Under the pieces are notes generated by a model. It saw nothing but the letters and a program-made list of their open reading frames with translations, was not told the origin of the DNA and did not search any database. A program made the translations under genes and the position numbers. From Ciceribacter lividus (GTDB lineage: Bacteria > Pseudomonadota > Alphaproteobacteria > Rhizobiales > Rhizobiaceae), in assembly GCF_003337715.1 (NCBI RefSeq), contig NZ_QPIX01000009.1:124001-188000 (forward strand): DNA of 64,000 bases, written 5' to 3'. Below are positions 36,353-44,903 of the stretch, piece by piece; the stretch's first letter is position 1, and each line of letters starts with the position of its first letter.

Positions 36353-37048
36353 ATGAGCCGTTCCGAACGCCTCCTGCAACTCCTCCAAGTCCTGCGCCAG
36401 CACCGCCGGCCGGTGAGCGGTCGCGTGCTCGCAGAGACGCTCGGCATATCGCTGCGCACGCTCTACCGCGACATCGCCTCGCTGCAGGCGCAGGGCGCAG
36501 ACATCGATGGGGAGGCCGGCGTCGGCTACATGCTGCGCCCCGGCTACATGCTCCCGCCCCTGATGTTTTCCGCCGATGAGATTGAAGCACTGGTGCTCGG
36601 CATGCGGCTGGTGGCAAGCCGAGCCGATCCCCAGCTTGTATTTGCCGCCCGTGACGCGCTGTCGAAGATCGATGCCGTCCTCCCGGCAGACCTGCGCGAG
36701 ACGTTGGCGTCGAGTCCGCTGCTCGCCGGCGGAAAACCGGAACTACCCGAAGATCGGGTCGACCTCACCCTTTTGCGCAAGGCGATACAAGCCGAGCGGA
36801 CATTGAGGATCGTCTATCGTGACGAAAAGGGCAGCGCCACTGAACGCACTATCTGGCCCTTTGCTCTCGCCTTCTTCGATGGCGCTCGTGTCCTTCTCGC
36901 CTGGTGCACGCTCCGCAATGATTTCCGCCATTTCCGCACCGACCGGATGGACGTCATCGAGGAGGGAACCGGGCGCTATCCCCGACGCCGCACGCAATTG
37001 CTGAAGGAGTGGCGGCAGAAAAGCGGCATTCCGGAGCGGATCTTCTGA
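36353..37048 (+). CDS. YafY-type HTH/WYL-domain regulator
   Basis: A 231-residue regulator with an N-terminal DeoR-like winged helix (VSGRVLAETLGISLRTLYRDIASLQ, core LGISLRTLYRDI near residues 30-41) and a C-terminal WYL domain (about 140-220, with RIVYRDEKGSATERTIWPFAL, core TERTIWPFAL). WYL domains sense ligands, often nucleic-acid derived. It precedes a VOC gene and an EVE gene on the same strand, with an inverted repeat in the first gap, so it may control both. Start ATG is preceded by a weak ribosome-binding site. Confidence 0.9.
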   Translation: MSRSERLLQLLQVLRQHRRPVSGRVLAETLGISLRTLYRDIASLQAQGADIDGEAGVGYMLRPGYMLPPLMFSADEIEALVLGMRLVASRADPQLVFAARDALSKIDAVLPADLRETLASSPLLAGGKPELPEDRVDLTLLRKAIQAERTLRIVYRDEKGSATERTIWPFALAFFDGARVLLAWCTLRNDFRHFRTDRMDVIEEGTGRYPRRRTQLLKEWRQKSGIPERIF

Positions 37049-37057
37049 CGTTGAATG

Positions 37058-37080
37058 ATGCTGCCAATTTCTGACAGCAT
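37058..37080. promoter_or_regulatory. Inverted repeat before the VOC gene, candidate WYL-regulator site
   Basis: ATGCTG and CAGCAT arms spaced by 11 bases lie between the yafY-like regulator (stop at 37048) and the VOC gene (start at 37117). Confidence 0.4.
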
Positions 37081-37116
37081 GTCGGTCTAGTCTCCGGTTC
37101 TCGAAAGGAGAACCCG

Positions 37117-37482
37117 ATGACACCGAACCTCACCATCCTCTATGTCGACGAGCCGCAGAAAAGTGCCGCCTTTTACGCCGGACTTCTGGGAGCAACACCC
37201 GTCGAACAGTCTCCCACCTTCGCCATGTTCGTCTTTCCCGGCGGCATCAAGCTTGGGCTGTGGTCACGCCACACGGTCGAGCCGGCAACGACAGGCGTCC
37301 CCGGTATGATCGAAATTGCCGTTCCACTGGAGAATGCCGCAGCCGTCGACGAAGCCTATGCGACTTTCGCTCCGGCCGGGCATGTAGTCCTGCAACCGCC
37401 GACGGACATGGAGTTCGGCCGCACTTTCGTGCTCGCCGATCCCGATGGACACCGCATCCGCTTCTACAATCCGCCGGTGTGA
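37117..37482 (+). CDS. VOC-family protein (glyoxalase/dioxygenase superfamily)
   Basis: A 121-residue single VOC domain with the beta-alpha-beta-beta-beta pattern. NLTILYVDEPQKSAAFYAGLLG opens it (core DEPQKSAAFYAGLLG), and FGRTFVLADPDGHRIRFYNP closes it (core VLADPDGHRIRFY), as in PhnB/YdcJ-like proteins. It has GAAAGGAG 8 bases upstream of the ATG. Enzyme activity is unpredictable; many members bind antibiotics or serve as resistance proteins. It is 5 bases before the EVE gene and probably cotranscribed. Confidence 0.87.
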   Translation: MTPNLTILYVDEPQKSAAFYAGLLGATPVEQSPTFAMFVFPGGIKLGLWSRHTVEPATTGVPGMIEIAVPLENAAAVDEAYATFAPAGHVVLQPPTDMEFGRTFVLADPDGHRIRFYNPPV

Positions 37483-37487
37483 CGATA

Positions 37488-37958
37488 ATGGCCTGGGTCA
37501 TCGTCGCTTCCGCCGATCATGTCGCCCGCGGCGTTGCCGGCGGCTTCGTACAGGCCTGCCACGGAAAGGATGCGCCGCTCCGGCGCATCCGGCCTGGCGA
37601 GACGGTTATTGCCTATTCGCCATCCTCGGTTTTCGGCCAACCATCGCCGCTCAGGGCCTTCACCGCCATCGGCGCCATGCAGGGCCGTCCACCCTACCGC
37701 GTGCAGATGACGGAGGATTTCATGCCTTTCCGCCGCGATGTCGAATGGTATGCTTCTCAGCCCGCGCCGATCCTGCCATTGCTCGACCGGCTGGAGCTGA
37801 CAAAGGGCAAGCGCAACTGGGGCCATGCCTTCCGTTTCGGCATCCTGAACATATCCGACGAGGATGCGGCAAGCATTGCGGCCGCAATGAATGCGGCCAG
37901 AGCGATCCGGTCTTCAGAACCGCGAGAAGTATCGCAGCTCTCGCTGCTCGGGATTTGA
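37488..37958 (+). CDS. EVE-domain-like protein
   Basis: A 156-residue protein beginning MAWVIVASADHVARGVAGGF, a UPF0310/EVE-like N-terminus. RIRPGETVIAYSPSSVFGQ (near residue 32), AFTAIGAMQG and the FMPFRRDVEWY block fit the PUA-like EVE fold that binds modified bases. I chose the ATG at 37488, 5 bases after the VOC stop. Association with a WYL regulator is notable, since both domains appear in nucleic-acid-sensing defence contexts, but no defence genes are adjacent. Confidence 0.75.
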   Translation: MAWVIVASADHVARGVAGGFVQACHGKDAPLRRIRPGETVIAYSPSSVFGQPSPLRAFTAIGAMQGRPPYRVQMTEDFMPFRRDVEWYASQPAPILPLLDRLELTKGKRNWGHAFRFGILNISDEDAASIAAAMNAARAIRSSEPREVSQLSLLGI

Positions 37959-37964
37959 CAAACC

Positions 37965-38330
37965 TCAAAGCACGGCGGAACGCGCCTCTTCCCGCACCCG
38001 GCCGTGATGTTCCTTGACGTTGTCAACCTCGTACATCAGGGCCTTGAAGGCGATGATCGCCTCCTGATCGCCGAGCGTCCGGTCGGCGACCAACGGTTCG
38101 AGCGTCTCGATGACCAGTCGCAAGGCATCCTCGATCCTGCCGAGCTGCTTGCCGTAGCTTGCGACGTCGCTGAGGATGTCCTTCTCAACCTCCGGGTTGG
38201 TCGAGGGGCCGAGGTCGATACTGAAGTTGAACAGCCCGACCTGACCACCCTCACCCGGGCTGAAGACCCAAGTCCAGGGATTGATCGTCTGCGAGACATT
38301 GCCGGAAAGCGGCAACTGCAAGCGTGCCAT
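37965..38330 (-). CDS. Conserved-looking hypothetical protein
   Basis: A 121-residue soluble protein I do not recognise. It starts MARLQLPLSGNVSQTINPWTW behind a strong GGAGGTGA, which fixes the start at 38330. The N-terminal third is beta-like with many Asn, Gly and Trp residues; the C-terminal two thirds (from about residue 45) are helical and acidic (EVEKDILSDVASYGKQLGRIE and on), perhaps a coiled coil. It is convergent with the EVE gene. Confidence 0.72.
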   Translation of the reverse strand: MARLQLPLSGNVSQTINPWTWVFSPGEGGQVGLFNFSIDLGPSTNPEVEKDILSDVASYGKQLGRIEDALRLVIETLEPLVADRTLGDQEAIIAFKALMYEVDNVKEHHGRVREEARSAVL

Positions 38331-38399
38331 TCTCACCTCCATTGCAACCGATGGAGGCAGTCTCTGTTGTCGGCGCGCAAAAGGCAAGCGCCGCACTGA

Positions 38400-38427
38400 A
38401 ACGAAAACCCCCTCCGCAAGGAGGGGG
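38400..38427 (-). terminator. Intrinsic terminator of metNIQ
   Basis: On the minus strand CCCCCTCC pairs with GGAGGGGG over a 4-base TTGC loop and is followed by TTTTCGTTT, 29 bases after the metQ stop. Confidence 0.9.
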
Positions 38428-38456
38428 CTCTGTCGTCTGCCGATCGCGCAGAAGGA

Positions 38457-39236
38457 TCAGAACGCCGGGATGAGGGCGCCTTTGAATTCCTCGTTGATGA
38501 AGGTCCTGATGCTGTCGTCGTGGTAGGACTCGACCAGCGTCTTGACCCAGGGCGCATCCTTGTCGGCGGTGCGCACCGCGATCACGTTGGCATAGGGCGA
38601 CTTCTCGCCTTCGATGGCGATCGCATCCTTCTTCGGGTGAAGGCCCGCTTCCATCGCGTAATTGGTGTTGATCACCGCGGCGTCGACGTCATCCAGCGAG
38701 CGCGGCAGCTGGGCGGCATCGAGCTCGGCGAACTGGATGTTCTTCGGGTTCTCGGTGACGTCGGCCGGGCCGACCTTCAGACCGGCTTCGGGGTTGACCT
38801 TGATGAGGCCCTTCGATGCGAGCACGAGCAGCGCGCGGCCGCCGTTGGTCGGGTCGTTCGGGATGGCGACGGTCGCACCGTCCTGCAGCTCGTCGAGGCT
38901 CTTCACCTTCTTGGAATAGACGCCCATCGGGGTGGTGATGGTCGTGCCGACGCTGACGATGTCGAAACCGCGGTCGGCGATCTGGTTGTCGAGATACGGC
39001 TGGTGCTGGAACGAGTTGGCATTGAGATCGCCATCCGCCAGCGCCTGGTTCGGCACGACGTAGTCGGAGAACTCGACGATATCGATGTTCAGGCCCTTCT
39101 TCGCCGCGATTTCCTTGACCTTTTCCATGATCTGGGCGTGCTCGCCGGCGGTCACGCCGACCTTGATGTCCTCGGCAAGCGCCGCACCGGCGGAAAACAG
39201 GGCTGCGATAGCGGTAGCGACGATCAGTTTCCTCAT
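38457..39236 (-). CDS. metQ: Methionine ABC transporter substrate-binding protein
   Basis: A 259-residue NlpA-family binding protein with a Sec signal (IVATAIAALFSAGAALAE). The mature protein has IKVGVTAGEHAQIME, VVPNQALADGDLNANSFQHQPYL (core NQALADGDLNANSFQH near residue 70) and AAVINTNYAMEAGL near 195, all diagnostic. There is no lipobox Cys, so it is soluble periplasmic rather than lipid-anchored. It is the last gene of metNIQ, 35 bases after metI. It binds D- or L-methionine for import. Confidence 0.94.
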   Translation of the reverse strand: MRKLIVATAIAALFSAGAALAEDIKVGVTAGEHAQIMEKVKEIAAKKGLNIDIVEFSDYVVPNQALADGDLNANSFQHQPYLDNQIADRGFDIVSVGTTITTPMGVYSKKVKSLDELQDGATVAIPNDPTNGGRALLVLASKGLIKVNPEAGLKVGPADVTENPKNIQFAELDAAQLPRSLDDVDAAVINTNYAMEAGLHPKKDAIAIEGEKSPYANVIAVRTADKDAPWVKTLVESYHDDSIRTFINEEFKGALIPAF

Positions 39237-39271
39237 TGTCTTTTCTCCTTGGGTTTCCTGAAAGGGAGGTT

Positions 39272-39940
39272 TCAGTTCTTTCGGCTGCGCTTGTCGAAGC
39301 GCCGGGCGAGCGCGTCACCGGCGCTCTGCACGGCCTGGACGAGCAGGATGAGCACCACGACGACGGCGAGCATCACCTCGGGCATGAAGCGCTGGTAGCC
39401 GTAACGGATGCCGAGATCGCCGAGACCGCCGCCACCGACCGCACCGACCATGGCGGAGTAGCCGATGAGGCTGACGACGGTCAGCGTCAGCGCGAGCGTG
39501 ATCCCGGGCTTGGCCTCGGCCAGCAGCACCTTGACGACGATCTGGAACGGCGTCGCGCCCATTGCACGCGCCGCCTCGATGAGCCCCTTGTCGACCTCGC
39601 GGATCGCCGCCTCGATCAGGCGGGCGATGAAAGGAATGGTCGAGATCGTCAAAGGGACGATCGCCGCGATCGTGCCGATCGAGGTGCCGGTGATGAACCG
39701 CGTCAGGGGAATGATCGCAACCACGAGGATGATGAAGGGCGTCGAGCGTAGCGCATTGACGACCAGTCCGACGATGCGGTTGGTGAGCGGCGCCTCGAAG
39801 AGTTCGCCCCTGCCGCTGGTCGCGAGAAAGATCCCCATCGGCAGGCCGACGAGCGTGCCGATGAACCCGGCGGCAGCGACCATCTGCAATGTCTGCAGCA
39901 GCGCCTTGACGAGAAGGCCGATGAGCATGTCAGGCGCCAT
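39272..39940 (-). CDS. metI: Methionine ABC transporter permease
   Basis: A 222-residue inner membrane permease with five hydrophobic helices. The EAA loop is [27 protein letters not shown] (core [14 protein letters not shown] near residue 133), and the family block [20 protein letters not shown] is near 66 (core [10 protein letters not shown]). It overlaps the end of metN by 11 bases. An ATG at 39928 is an alternative start. Confidence 0.94.
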   Translation of the reverse strand: MAPDMLIGLLVKALLQTLQMVAAAGFIGTLVGLPMGIFLATSGRGELFEAPLTNRIVGLVVNALRSTPFIILVVAIIPLTRFITGTSIGTIAAIVPLTISTIPFIARLIEAAIREVDKGLIEAARAMGATPFQIVVKVLLAEAKPGITLALTLTVVSLIGYSAMVGAVGGGGLGDLGIRYGYQRFMPEVMLAVVVVLILLVQAVQSAGDALARRFDKRSRKN

Positions 39941-41012
39941 AGCCGAGCACCTCCGTGGTCAGACCGGTTTCGCGGTAGAAACGCCCTGCCCGCTCCAGCG
40001 TCGCGGCATCGGCGGGATAGGAAACGACGAGCGAGCCGAAGGGTTCGCCGGCGATCTCGTCGATCGCGCCCGCAAGGATGTTGAGGTCTGCGCCGATCTC
40101 GGCGGCGAGCCGTGCGGTCAGCGGCCGGAAGGCCGTCTCTCCGAAGAAGATCAGCCGCACGAAGGCCCGATCGCCCGCGCTCGGCGCGCTGGCGAGGTCA
40201 TTGCTGATCCACTCCGGCAGTTTCACGCCGACGGCGGCCGAAAGCAGCGCACGCGTGGTCTCATGTTGCGGCCGGGTGAAGACATCGAAGGTCCGCCCCT
40301 GCTCGACGATGAGGCCCCGGTCGATCACGGCGACATCGGAGGCGATGGTCTTCACGACCTCCATCTCGTGGGTAATCAAGAGCACGGTGAGGCCAAGCTC
40401 GCGGTTGATCCGCTTCAGGAGATCGAGGATGGATTGCGTGGTTTCGGGGTCGAGCGCCGACGTCGCCTCGTCGGAGAGCAGAAGCTTGGGCTCCGTGGCG
40501 AGCGCCCGCGCGATCCCGACCCGCTGTTTCTGCCCGCCGGAGAGCTCGGCCGGATAGCGCTTTGCCTTGTCGCCGAGGCCGACGAGATCCATCAGCGGCC
40601 CAACCTTCGCCTCGATCGTTCGCGCATCGACACCGGCGATTTCGAGCGGCAGCGCGATGTTGTCGCGCACGGTCCGCGAGGAAAGCAGATTGAAGTGCTG
40701 GAAGATCATTCCGATCTCCCGGCGCAGCGATCGCAGGCCCGCTTCGTCGAGCGCGCCGACATCAACCCCGTCGACCGCCACACGGCCGGTGGAGGGTGTC
40801 TCCAATCCGTTCACCAGCCGGATCAGCGTCGACTTGCCCGCGCCGGACCGGCCGATGATGCCGGTGATCGAACCGCGCGCCACGGCAAAGTCCACCCCGG
40901 CGAGCGCGGAGAACGCCGGACGGCCTCCGCTGCCGCCGAAGCGCTTGGTGACGCCTTCGAACGTCACCATCGGCTGCGCATCGGTCTTCGGGAGATGGGC
41001 GACGATCGACAT
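39930..41012 (-). CDS. metN: Methionine ABC transporter ATP-binding protein
   Basis: A 360-residue ATPase with Walker [10 protein letters not shown] near residue 55, signature LSGGQKQRV near 153, Walker [14 protein letters not shown] near 173 and a C-terminal NIL domain (about 280-355) that binds methionine and inhibits transport. Start MSIVAHLPK at 41012 overlaps the stop of a 15-codon ORF (TGATG). A longer in-frame start at 41087 would read through the leader region and lacks support. Confidence 0.94.
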   Translation of the reverse strand: MSIVAHLPKTDAQPMVTFEGVTKRFGGSGGRPAFSALAGVDFAVARGSITGIIGRSGAGKSTLIRLVNGLETPSTGRVAVDGVDVGALDEAGLRSLRREIGMIFQHFNLLSSRTVRDNIALPLEIAGVDARTIEAKVGPLMDLVGLGDKAKRYPAELSGGQKQRVGIARALATEPKLLLSDEATSALDPETTQSILDLLKRINRELGLTVLLITHEMEVVKTIASDVAVIDRGLIVEQGRTFDVFTRPQHETTRALLSAAVGVKLPEWISNDLASAPSAGDRAFVRLIFFGETAFRPLTARLAAEIGADLNILAGAIDEIAGEPFGSLVVSYPADAATLERAGRFYRETGLTTEVLGYGA

Positions 41013-41059
41013 CAGGCACCCTCCGGCACGAGCGAAATCCCGTAGCTTCGTCTGTTCAT
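41012..41059 (-). CDS. Putative 15-codon leader ORF of metNIQ
   Basis: ATG at 41059 opens a frame for [15 protein letters not shown] whose TGA overlaps the metN ATG (TGATG). Upstream is GAAGAGAAA, a weak ribosome-binding site. The geometry suggests that metN translation depends on termination of this ORF. It has no Met beyond the first, so it is not an obvious methionine attenuator. Confidence 0.4.
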   Translation of the reverse strand: MNRRSYGISLVPEGA

Positions 41060-41367
41060 GAAATTTCTCTTCGGTAGAAGGCCGCAAACGGGCCGCGGAC
41101 AGGGGTTCTCTCGGTGCTTACCGCGAGCAACACATTCGACGCATGAGACGCCGCTCTACCATTTCCTGCCATTCCCTTTCAAACCCGCGGCCTGCATGGG
41201 TGTCATGCATCCGCGAACGATGGCTTCTTATCGCACCATCTTACCGGCCTGCCGAGCGAAGTTATTTCCCTCTCGGGCTTCAGGGCGCAAAATATGACCA
41301 AACATCAGAGAGGAACCGAAGGCGTTCAGGCGCGCCGCCTTGGGAGGATACGGCGCGCCTTCGTCGT
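41060..41367. other. Region upstream of metN and downstream of nitroreductase
   Basis: About 308 bases. It should contain the metN promoter. A long hairpin, GGCGCGCCG at 41329-41337 and CGGCGCGCC at 41351-41359, lies just after the nitroreductase stop and may terminate transcription weakly; there is no U-tract. No SAM riboswitch consensus was found by eye. Confidence 0.4.
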
Positions 41368-42000
41368 TCAAGCGACGACGCTGACGAAACTGTCCTTCGG
41401 GCGGCGGACCTTCTTGAGGTTCACCAGCCAGTCACCCTCGGTCTCGCGGTAGCCGAGCGGCATGATCGTCACCGAGCGAAGGCCGCGCTCGCGCAGGCCG
41501 AGGATCTCGTCGACCTTGTCCGGCTCGAAACCTTCCATCGGCGTCGCGTCCACGCCTTCGAAGGCGGCCGCCGTCAGCGCGAGACCGAAGCCGATATAGG
41601 CCTGCCGTGCGGCGTGCTGGAAATTCACCTCCGGATCGCGCGGTACATAGGTGTTGAGCAGCATCTGCCGGTAGTTTTCCCAGCCTTCGTTGGTGAAGCC
41701 ACGTTCCTTGTTCACAAGATCAAACATCATGTTGATGCGGTCGGCGGTGTAGTTGTCCCAGGCAGCGAAGACGAGCAGGTGCGAGCCGTCGGTGACCTGT
41801 GCCTGATTCCAGGCCACCTCGCGGATGCGCGCGCGCACCTCCGGATTGGTGACCACGATCACTTCATAGGGCTGCAGGCCGCTGGACGTGGGCGCCAGCC
41901 GCGCCGCTTCGAGTATCCGTTCGACTTTGTCGTCCGGGACGACCCTGGTCGGGTCCATCTTCTTGGTCGCGTAGCGCCAGTTGAGCTTGTCGAGGAGCAT
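41368..42000 (-). CDS. NAD(P)H-dependent nitroreductase family protein
   Basis: A 210-residue FMN-dependent oxidoreductase of the NfsB-like group. WRYATKKMDPTRVVPDD (near residue 8), LAPTSSGLQPYEVIVV near 37 and IMPLGYRETEGDWL near 188 are typical. Such enzymes reduce nitroaromatics and quinones by two-electron steps. The start MLLDKLNWRY was chosen since it is the usual N-terminus; the upstream in-frame part crosses the divergent promoter. It is divergent from an HxlR regulator, its likely controller. Confidence 0.9.
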   Translation of the reverse strand: MLLDKLNWRYATKKMDPTRVVPDDKVERILEAARLAPTSSGLQPYEVIVVTNPEVRARIREVAWNQAQVTDGSHLLVFAAWDNYTADRINMMFDLVNKERGFTNEGWENYRQMLLNTYVPRDPEVNFQHAARQAYIGFGLALTAAAFEGVDATPMEGFEPDKVDEILGLRERGLRSVTIMPLGYRETEGDWLVNLKKVRRPKDSFVSVVA

Positions 42001-42069
42001 GAGAGAGTGCCTTTCTGGTCTGCGGTTTCCGGAGGCTGGCCGTTCAGGCAAGGTACATTCGGAAACCTT

Positions 42070-42102
42070 GTAACAAAACGTAACCAGACCTAAATATGTA
42101 AC
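42070..42102. promoter_or_regulatory. Three GTAAC direct repeats in the nitroreductase/HxlR promoter region
   Basis: GTAAC occurs at 42070, 42080 and 42098, the first two spaced by one helical turn, between the divergent nitroreductase and HxlR genes. They could be half-sites for the HxlR protein. Confidence 0.35.
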
Positions 42103-42160
42103 GCTACGCGAGACACAAGAAGGCACATGAGTTATACCAAGTCACACGGAGGTAAGCGTA

Positions 42161-42559
42161 ATGTGTTCGAGCTATGACCCAGGCAAGTGCCCGACCGTCA
42201 GCGAAATGCTGTCACGGCTCGGCGACAAGTGGACCGTTCTCATCATCATGGTGCTCCGGAACGGGCCGCAGCGCTTCAGCGACATCAAGCGCACGGTCGT
42301 CGGCGTATCGCAGCGCATGCTGACGCTGACGCTGCGCGCGCTCGAACGCGACGGCATGGTACGGCGGACCGTCTATGCGTCCGTGCCGCCTCGGGTCGAA
42401 TACGAACTGACGGAACTCGGCCAATCCTTCTCGGAACCGATCCAGGCGCTCGGCGGCTGGGTTTTTGAGAACTACAACCAGATCCACGCCGCCCGTGCAG
42501 AATTCGACGCACGCAGCGAAGCCGAACGCGGCAATGACAAGCTGATCAAGATCGGTTGA
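42161..42559 (+). CDS. HxlR-family winged-helix regulator
   Basis: A 132-residue HxlR regulator. Cys3 lies in MCSSYDPGKCP, with a second Cys at residue 10; in the family the N-terminal Cys often senses aldehydes, quinones or disulfide stress. The HTH is DKWTVLIIMVLRNGPQRFSDIKR (core LGDKWTVLII near residue 21) and the wing is RTVYASVPPRVEYELTELG (core PPRVEYELTELG). It has GGAGG before its ATG and is divergent from the nitroreductase gene it probably controls. Confidence 0.92.
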   Translation: MCSSYDPGKCPTVSEMLSRLGDKWTVLIIMVLRNGPQRFSDIKRTVVGVSQRMLTLTLRALERDGMVRRTVYASVPPRVEYELTELGQSFSEPIQALGGWVFENYNQIHAARAEFDARSEAERGNDKLIKIG

Positions 42560-42640
42560 ACGGAGTACGTCGCCCTGCCCTGACGCCGCCCTTTGGAAAC
42601 GGCGAGCCAGGGCACCACCCTGAGGAAATGTCCGAGCTCC

Positions 42641-43201
42641 CTACCGTGACGCCGGGTCCTTCGCGGCAACCGCGCCCATGAAGCGCCCGAGGGCCGAGCA
42701 AATTGCGTGTTCGGTCTCCGGCGCGCCGAGGATGGCCGCGATTTCGTCCTCCGATTTGCCGAGCAACGGCACGCGCAGGAAGGTCTCGGGTCTGAGATCG
42801 GTCGCGATCGTCTTCAGCACCTCGGTCAGCGCTTCCAGCGCGAAATCGCCCCGATGGGAAGCATGCACGAGCATGACGGGCTTGCCGGGAATTTCGAACC
42901 GCGACACCAGCCAGTCGAGGGCGTTCTTCAGACCTCCCGGAATGCCGTGGGCATATTCCGGCGCGCTGACGATCAAGCCGTCCGCGGTCGCGATCTCTTG
43001 CGCAAAGGTCAGCACCGGTTCGGGCGTGAGATCGCCTTCCAGGTCGGGATTAAAGATCGGCATCAGGCCGATCAGGCCGGAGATTTCGACCTCCACGCTG
43101 TGCGGGGCAAGTCGCCGGATCGCTTCGAGCAGCGCGCGGTTGGTGGAGCGTGTCCGCAAGGAACCGCAGAGCGCGTAGAGGCGTTTGGCCGGGACCGACA
43201 T
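42641..43201 (-). CDS. NADPH-dependent FMN reductase family protein
   Basis: A 186-residue flavodoxin-like reductase. LYALCGSLRTRSTNRALLEAI (core GSLRTRSTNR near residues 13-22) is the FMN phosphate loop, and VSAPEYAHGIPGGLKNALDWL near residue 93 (core PEYAHGIPGGLKNALDW) is the family signature. It reduces quinones, chromate or FMN with NADPH. It is near the nitroreductase and HxlR genes but on its own transcript. Confidence 0.9.
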   Translation of the reverse strand: MSVPAKRLYALCGSLRTRSTNRALLEAIRRLAPHSVEVEISGLIGLMPIFNPDLEGDLTPEPVLTFAQEIATADGLIVSAPEYAHGIPGGLKNALDWLVSRFEIPGKPVMLVHASHRGDFALEALTEVLKTIATDLRPETFLRVPLLGKSEDEIAAILGAPETEHAICSALGRFMGAVAAKDPASR

Positions 43202-43257
43202 GTGGGCGTGCCTTTCAGGAGAATCGGAGCGCCATCATCGCACGCCCGCCGGCCGTG

Positions 43258-44631
43258 TCACCCCGCCTTGAAGTTGCCCTTCGGAAACTGCGAGGCGAGC
43301 GCGCCGTACCATTTGCCGCTTTTCTTGACGATGCGTTCCTGGGTCTCGTAATCGACATAGACGAGGCCGAAGCGCATCCGGTAGCCCTCCGCCCATTCGA
43401 AATTGTCCATCAGGCTCCAGGCGAAATAACCGCGCATCGGGAAGCCTTCCTTGATCAGGTCGGCGACGACGCCGAGGTGCTCTACGTAGTAGTCGAGGCG
43501 CGGCTGGTCGTCGACCTCGCCCTTCTCCGGCCCCATGTTGTAGCAGGCGCCGTTCTCGGTGATGTAGCAGGCGGGCAGGTCGTAGCGGTCATAAAGCCCC
43601 TCGACGAGCGACTTCAACGCCGGTGCATAGACCTCCCAGCCGATATCGGTCTTCACCTTCGAGACCGGCGGCGCGCCCGCGGTCGCCGGGAACTCGGCAT
43701 CGGGCGCCGGATCGGCTGCGACGCGCATCGGCACATAATAATTGAGCCCCCACCAGTCGAGACTCTGGCCGATGACCTCCATGTCGCCGTCTTCGATCGC
43801 CGGCATGCGACTGCCGAGGGCCTCCATGAACCGGTCGGGATACTTGCCCTTGAAGACCGGATCGAAGAAGACGCCGTTGTGGAACTGGAAGGCGCGCTCG
43901 GCCGCCGCCTTGTCGGCATCGCTGTCGGAAGCCGGGATCACCGCATGGGCGTTGATGACGAGGCCGGCCGGCACCTGCGGTGCCACCTGCCGGATGGCGT
44001 CGATGCCGAGGCCGTGGGCGAGATTGGTGTAGTGGAGCGCATGCAGCGCCGCATCCATGTTCCGCTCCCCCGGCGCATGCACGCCGTAGAGATGGGAGAG
44101 CCAGACCGAACACCAGGGCTCGTTGAAGGTTGCGACCGCATCGAGCCGGTCGCCGAGCCGCGCCATCACGATCTTGGCGTAGCGGTGGAAGGCATCCGCC
44201 GTCGAGCGCGCCGTCCAGCCGCCGTCACCCATCAGCGCCAGCGGCAGGTCCCAGTGGTAGAGCGTCGCGAATGCCTTGATCCCCCGCGCCTTCAGACCGT
44301 CGAGCAGCTTGTCGTAGAAATCGAGCCCCTTCTCGTTGATGCGGCCCGTACCCTCAGGGATGATCCGCGGCCAGGCGATCGAGAAGCGGTAGGCGGAGAC
44401 GCCCATCTCCTGAATGAGGTCGAGATCCTGTTCCCAGCGGTGGTAGTGGTCGCAGGCAATATCGCCGTTGTGCCGTTGGTAGACGCGCCCCGGCATGTTG
44501 GAAAACGCATCCCAGATCGACGGTTTGCGGCCGTCCTCTTTCGTCGCGCCCTCGATCTGAAAAGAGGCCGTGGCAACGCCGAAAACGAAATCGCCGGGGA
44601 ACCGCTCGGCAAGTTTCTTCGGATCAGTCAT
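43258..44631 (-). CDS. bglB: GH1 beta-glucosidase
   Basis: A 457-residue family 1 glycosidase, full length. FPGDFVFGVATASFQIEGA opens the barrel (core FGVATASFQIEG), the acid/base Glu is in TFNEPWC near residue 170, and the nucleophile Glu is in YITENGACYN near 355. It hydrolyses beta-glucosides such as cellobiose in the cytoplasm (no signal peptide). Start MTDPKKLAERF chosen over an upstream in-frame ATG. An intergenic repeat separates it from the next gene. Confidence 0.94.
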   Translation of the reverse strand: MTDPKKLAERFPGDFVFGVATASFQIEGATKEDGRKPSIWDAFSNMPGRVYQRHNGDIACDHYHRWEQDLDLIQEMGVSAYRFSIAWPRIIPEGTGRINEKGLDFYDKLLDGLKARGIKAFATLYHWDLPLALMGDGGWTARSTADAFHRYAKIVMARLGDRLDAVATFNEPWCSVWLSHLYGVHAPGERNMDAALHALHYTNLAHGLGIDAIRQVAPQVPAGLVINAHAVIPASDSDADKAAAERAFQFHNGVFFDPVFKGKYPDRFMEALGSRMPAIEDGDMEVIGQSLDWWGLNYYVPMRVAADPAPDAEFPATAGAPPVSKVKTDIGWEVYAPALKSLVEGLYDRYDLPACYITENGACYNMGPEKGEVDDQPRLDYYVEHLGVVADLIKEGFPMRGYFAWSLMDNFEWAEGYRMRFGLVYVDYETQERIVKKSGKWYGALASQFPKGNFKAG

Positions 44632-44779
44632 GGAAACACCCCGTCGCTTTGGATCGGAACAGGCGAGGCCGGAAGGGATGGTGCGCGGCCCGCGCGAGAA
44701 CGTCGAAAGCGGTTTAAACCAATCCGGAATGAGGAGAAAGACCGATGGGCGAAAAAACTGCAACGTTGCAGTTGAACGG

Positions 44780-44894
44780 CACCCTCCCCTTGAAGGGGAG
44801 GGTCGGGCCGCAGGTCCGGGGTGGGGTGAACACGTCGACAGGGATCATCCCCACCCGCGCATTCCGCGCGACCTCCCCCCTCAAGGGGGAGGTG
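44780..44894. repeat. Palindromic intergenic repeat, copy 1 (RIME-like)
   Basis: Two hairpin units, CACCCTCCCCTTGAAGGGGA at the left and ACCTCCCCCCTCAAGGGGG at the right, flank a GC-rich centre with CCGCAGGTCCGGGGTGGGGT. A second copy with the same parts lies at 52028-52138. It sits between the GH1 and Gfo/Idh genes. Confidence 0.85.
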
Positions 44895-44903
44895 GGCGAA
44901 CAA

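Noticed and set aside
41329..41359. Strong intrinsic terminator after the nitroreductase gene
   Set aside because: The stem is perfect but the loop is long and neither strand has a U-tract, so it is only mentioned in the intergenic entry.
41013..41367. SAM riboswitch before metN
   Set aside because: No SAM-II or SAM-V conserved core was seen in the leader by eye; only a short ORF and hairpin.
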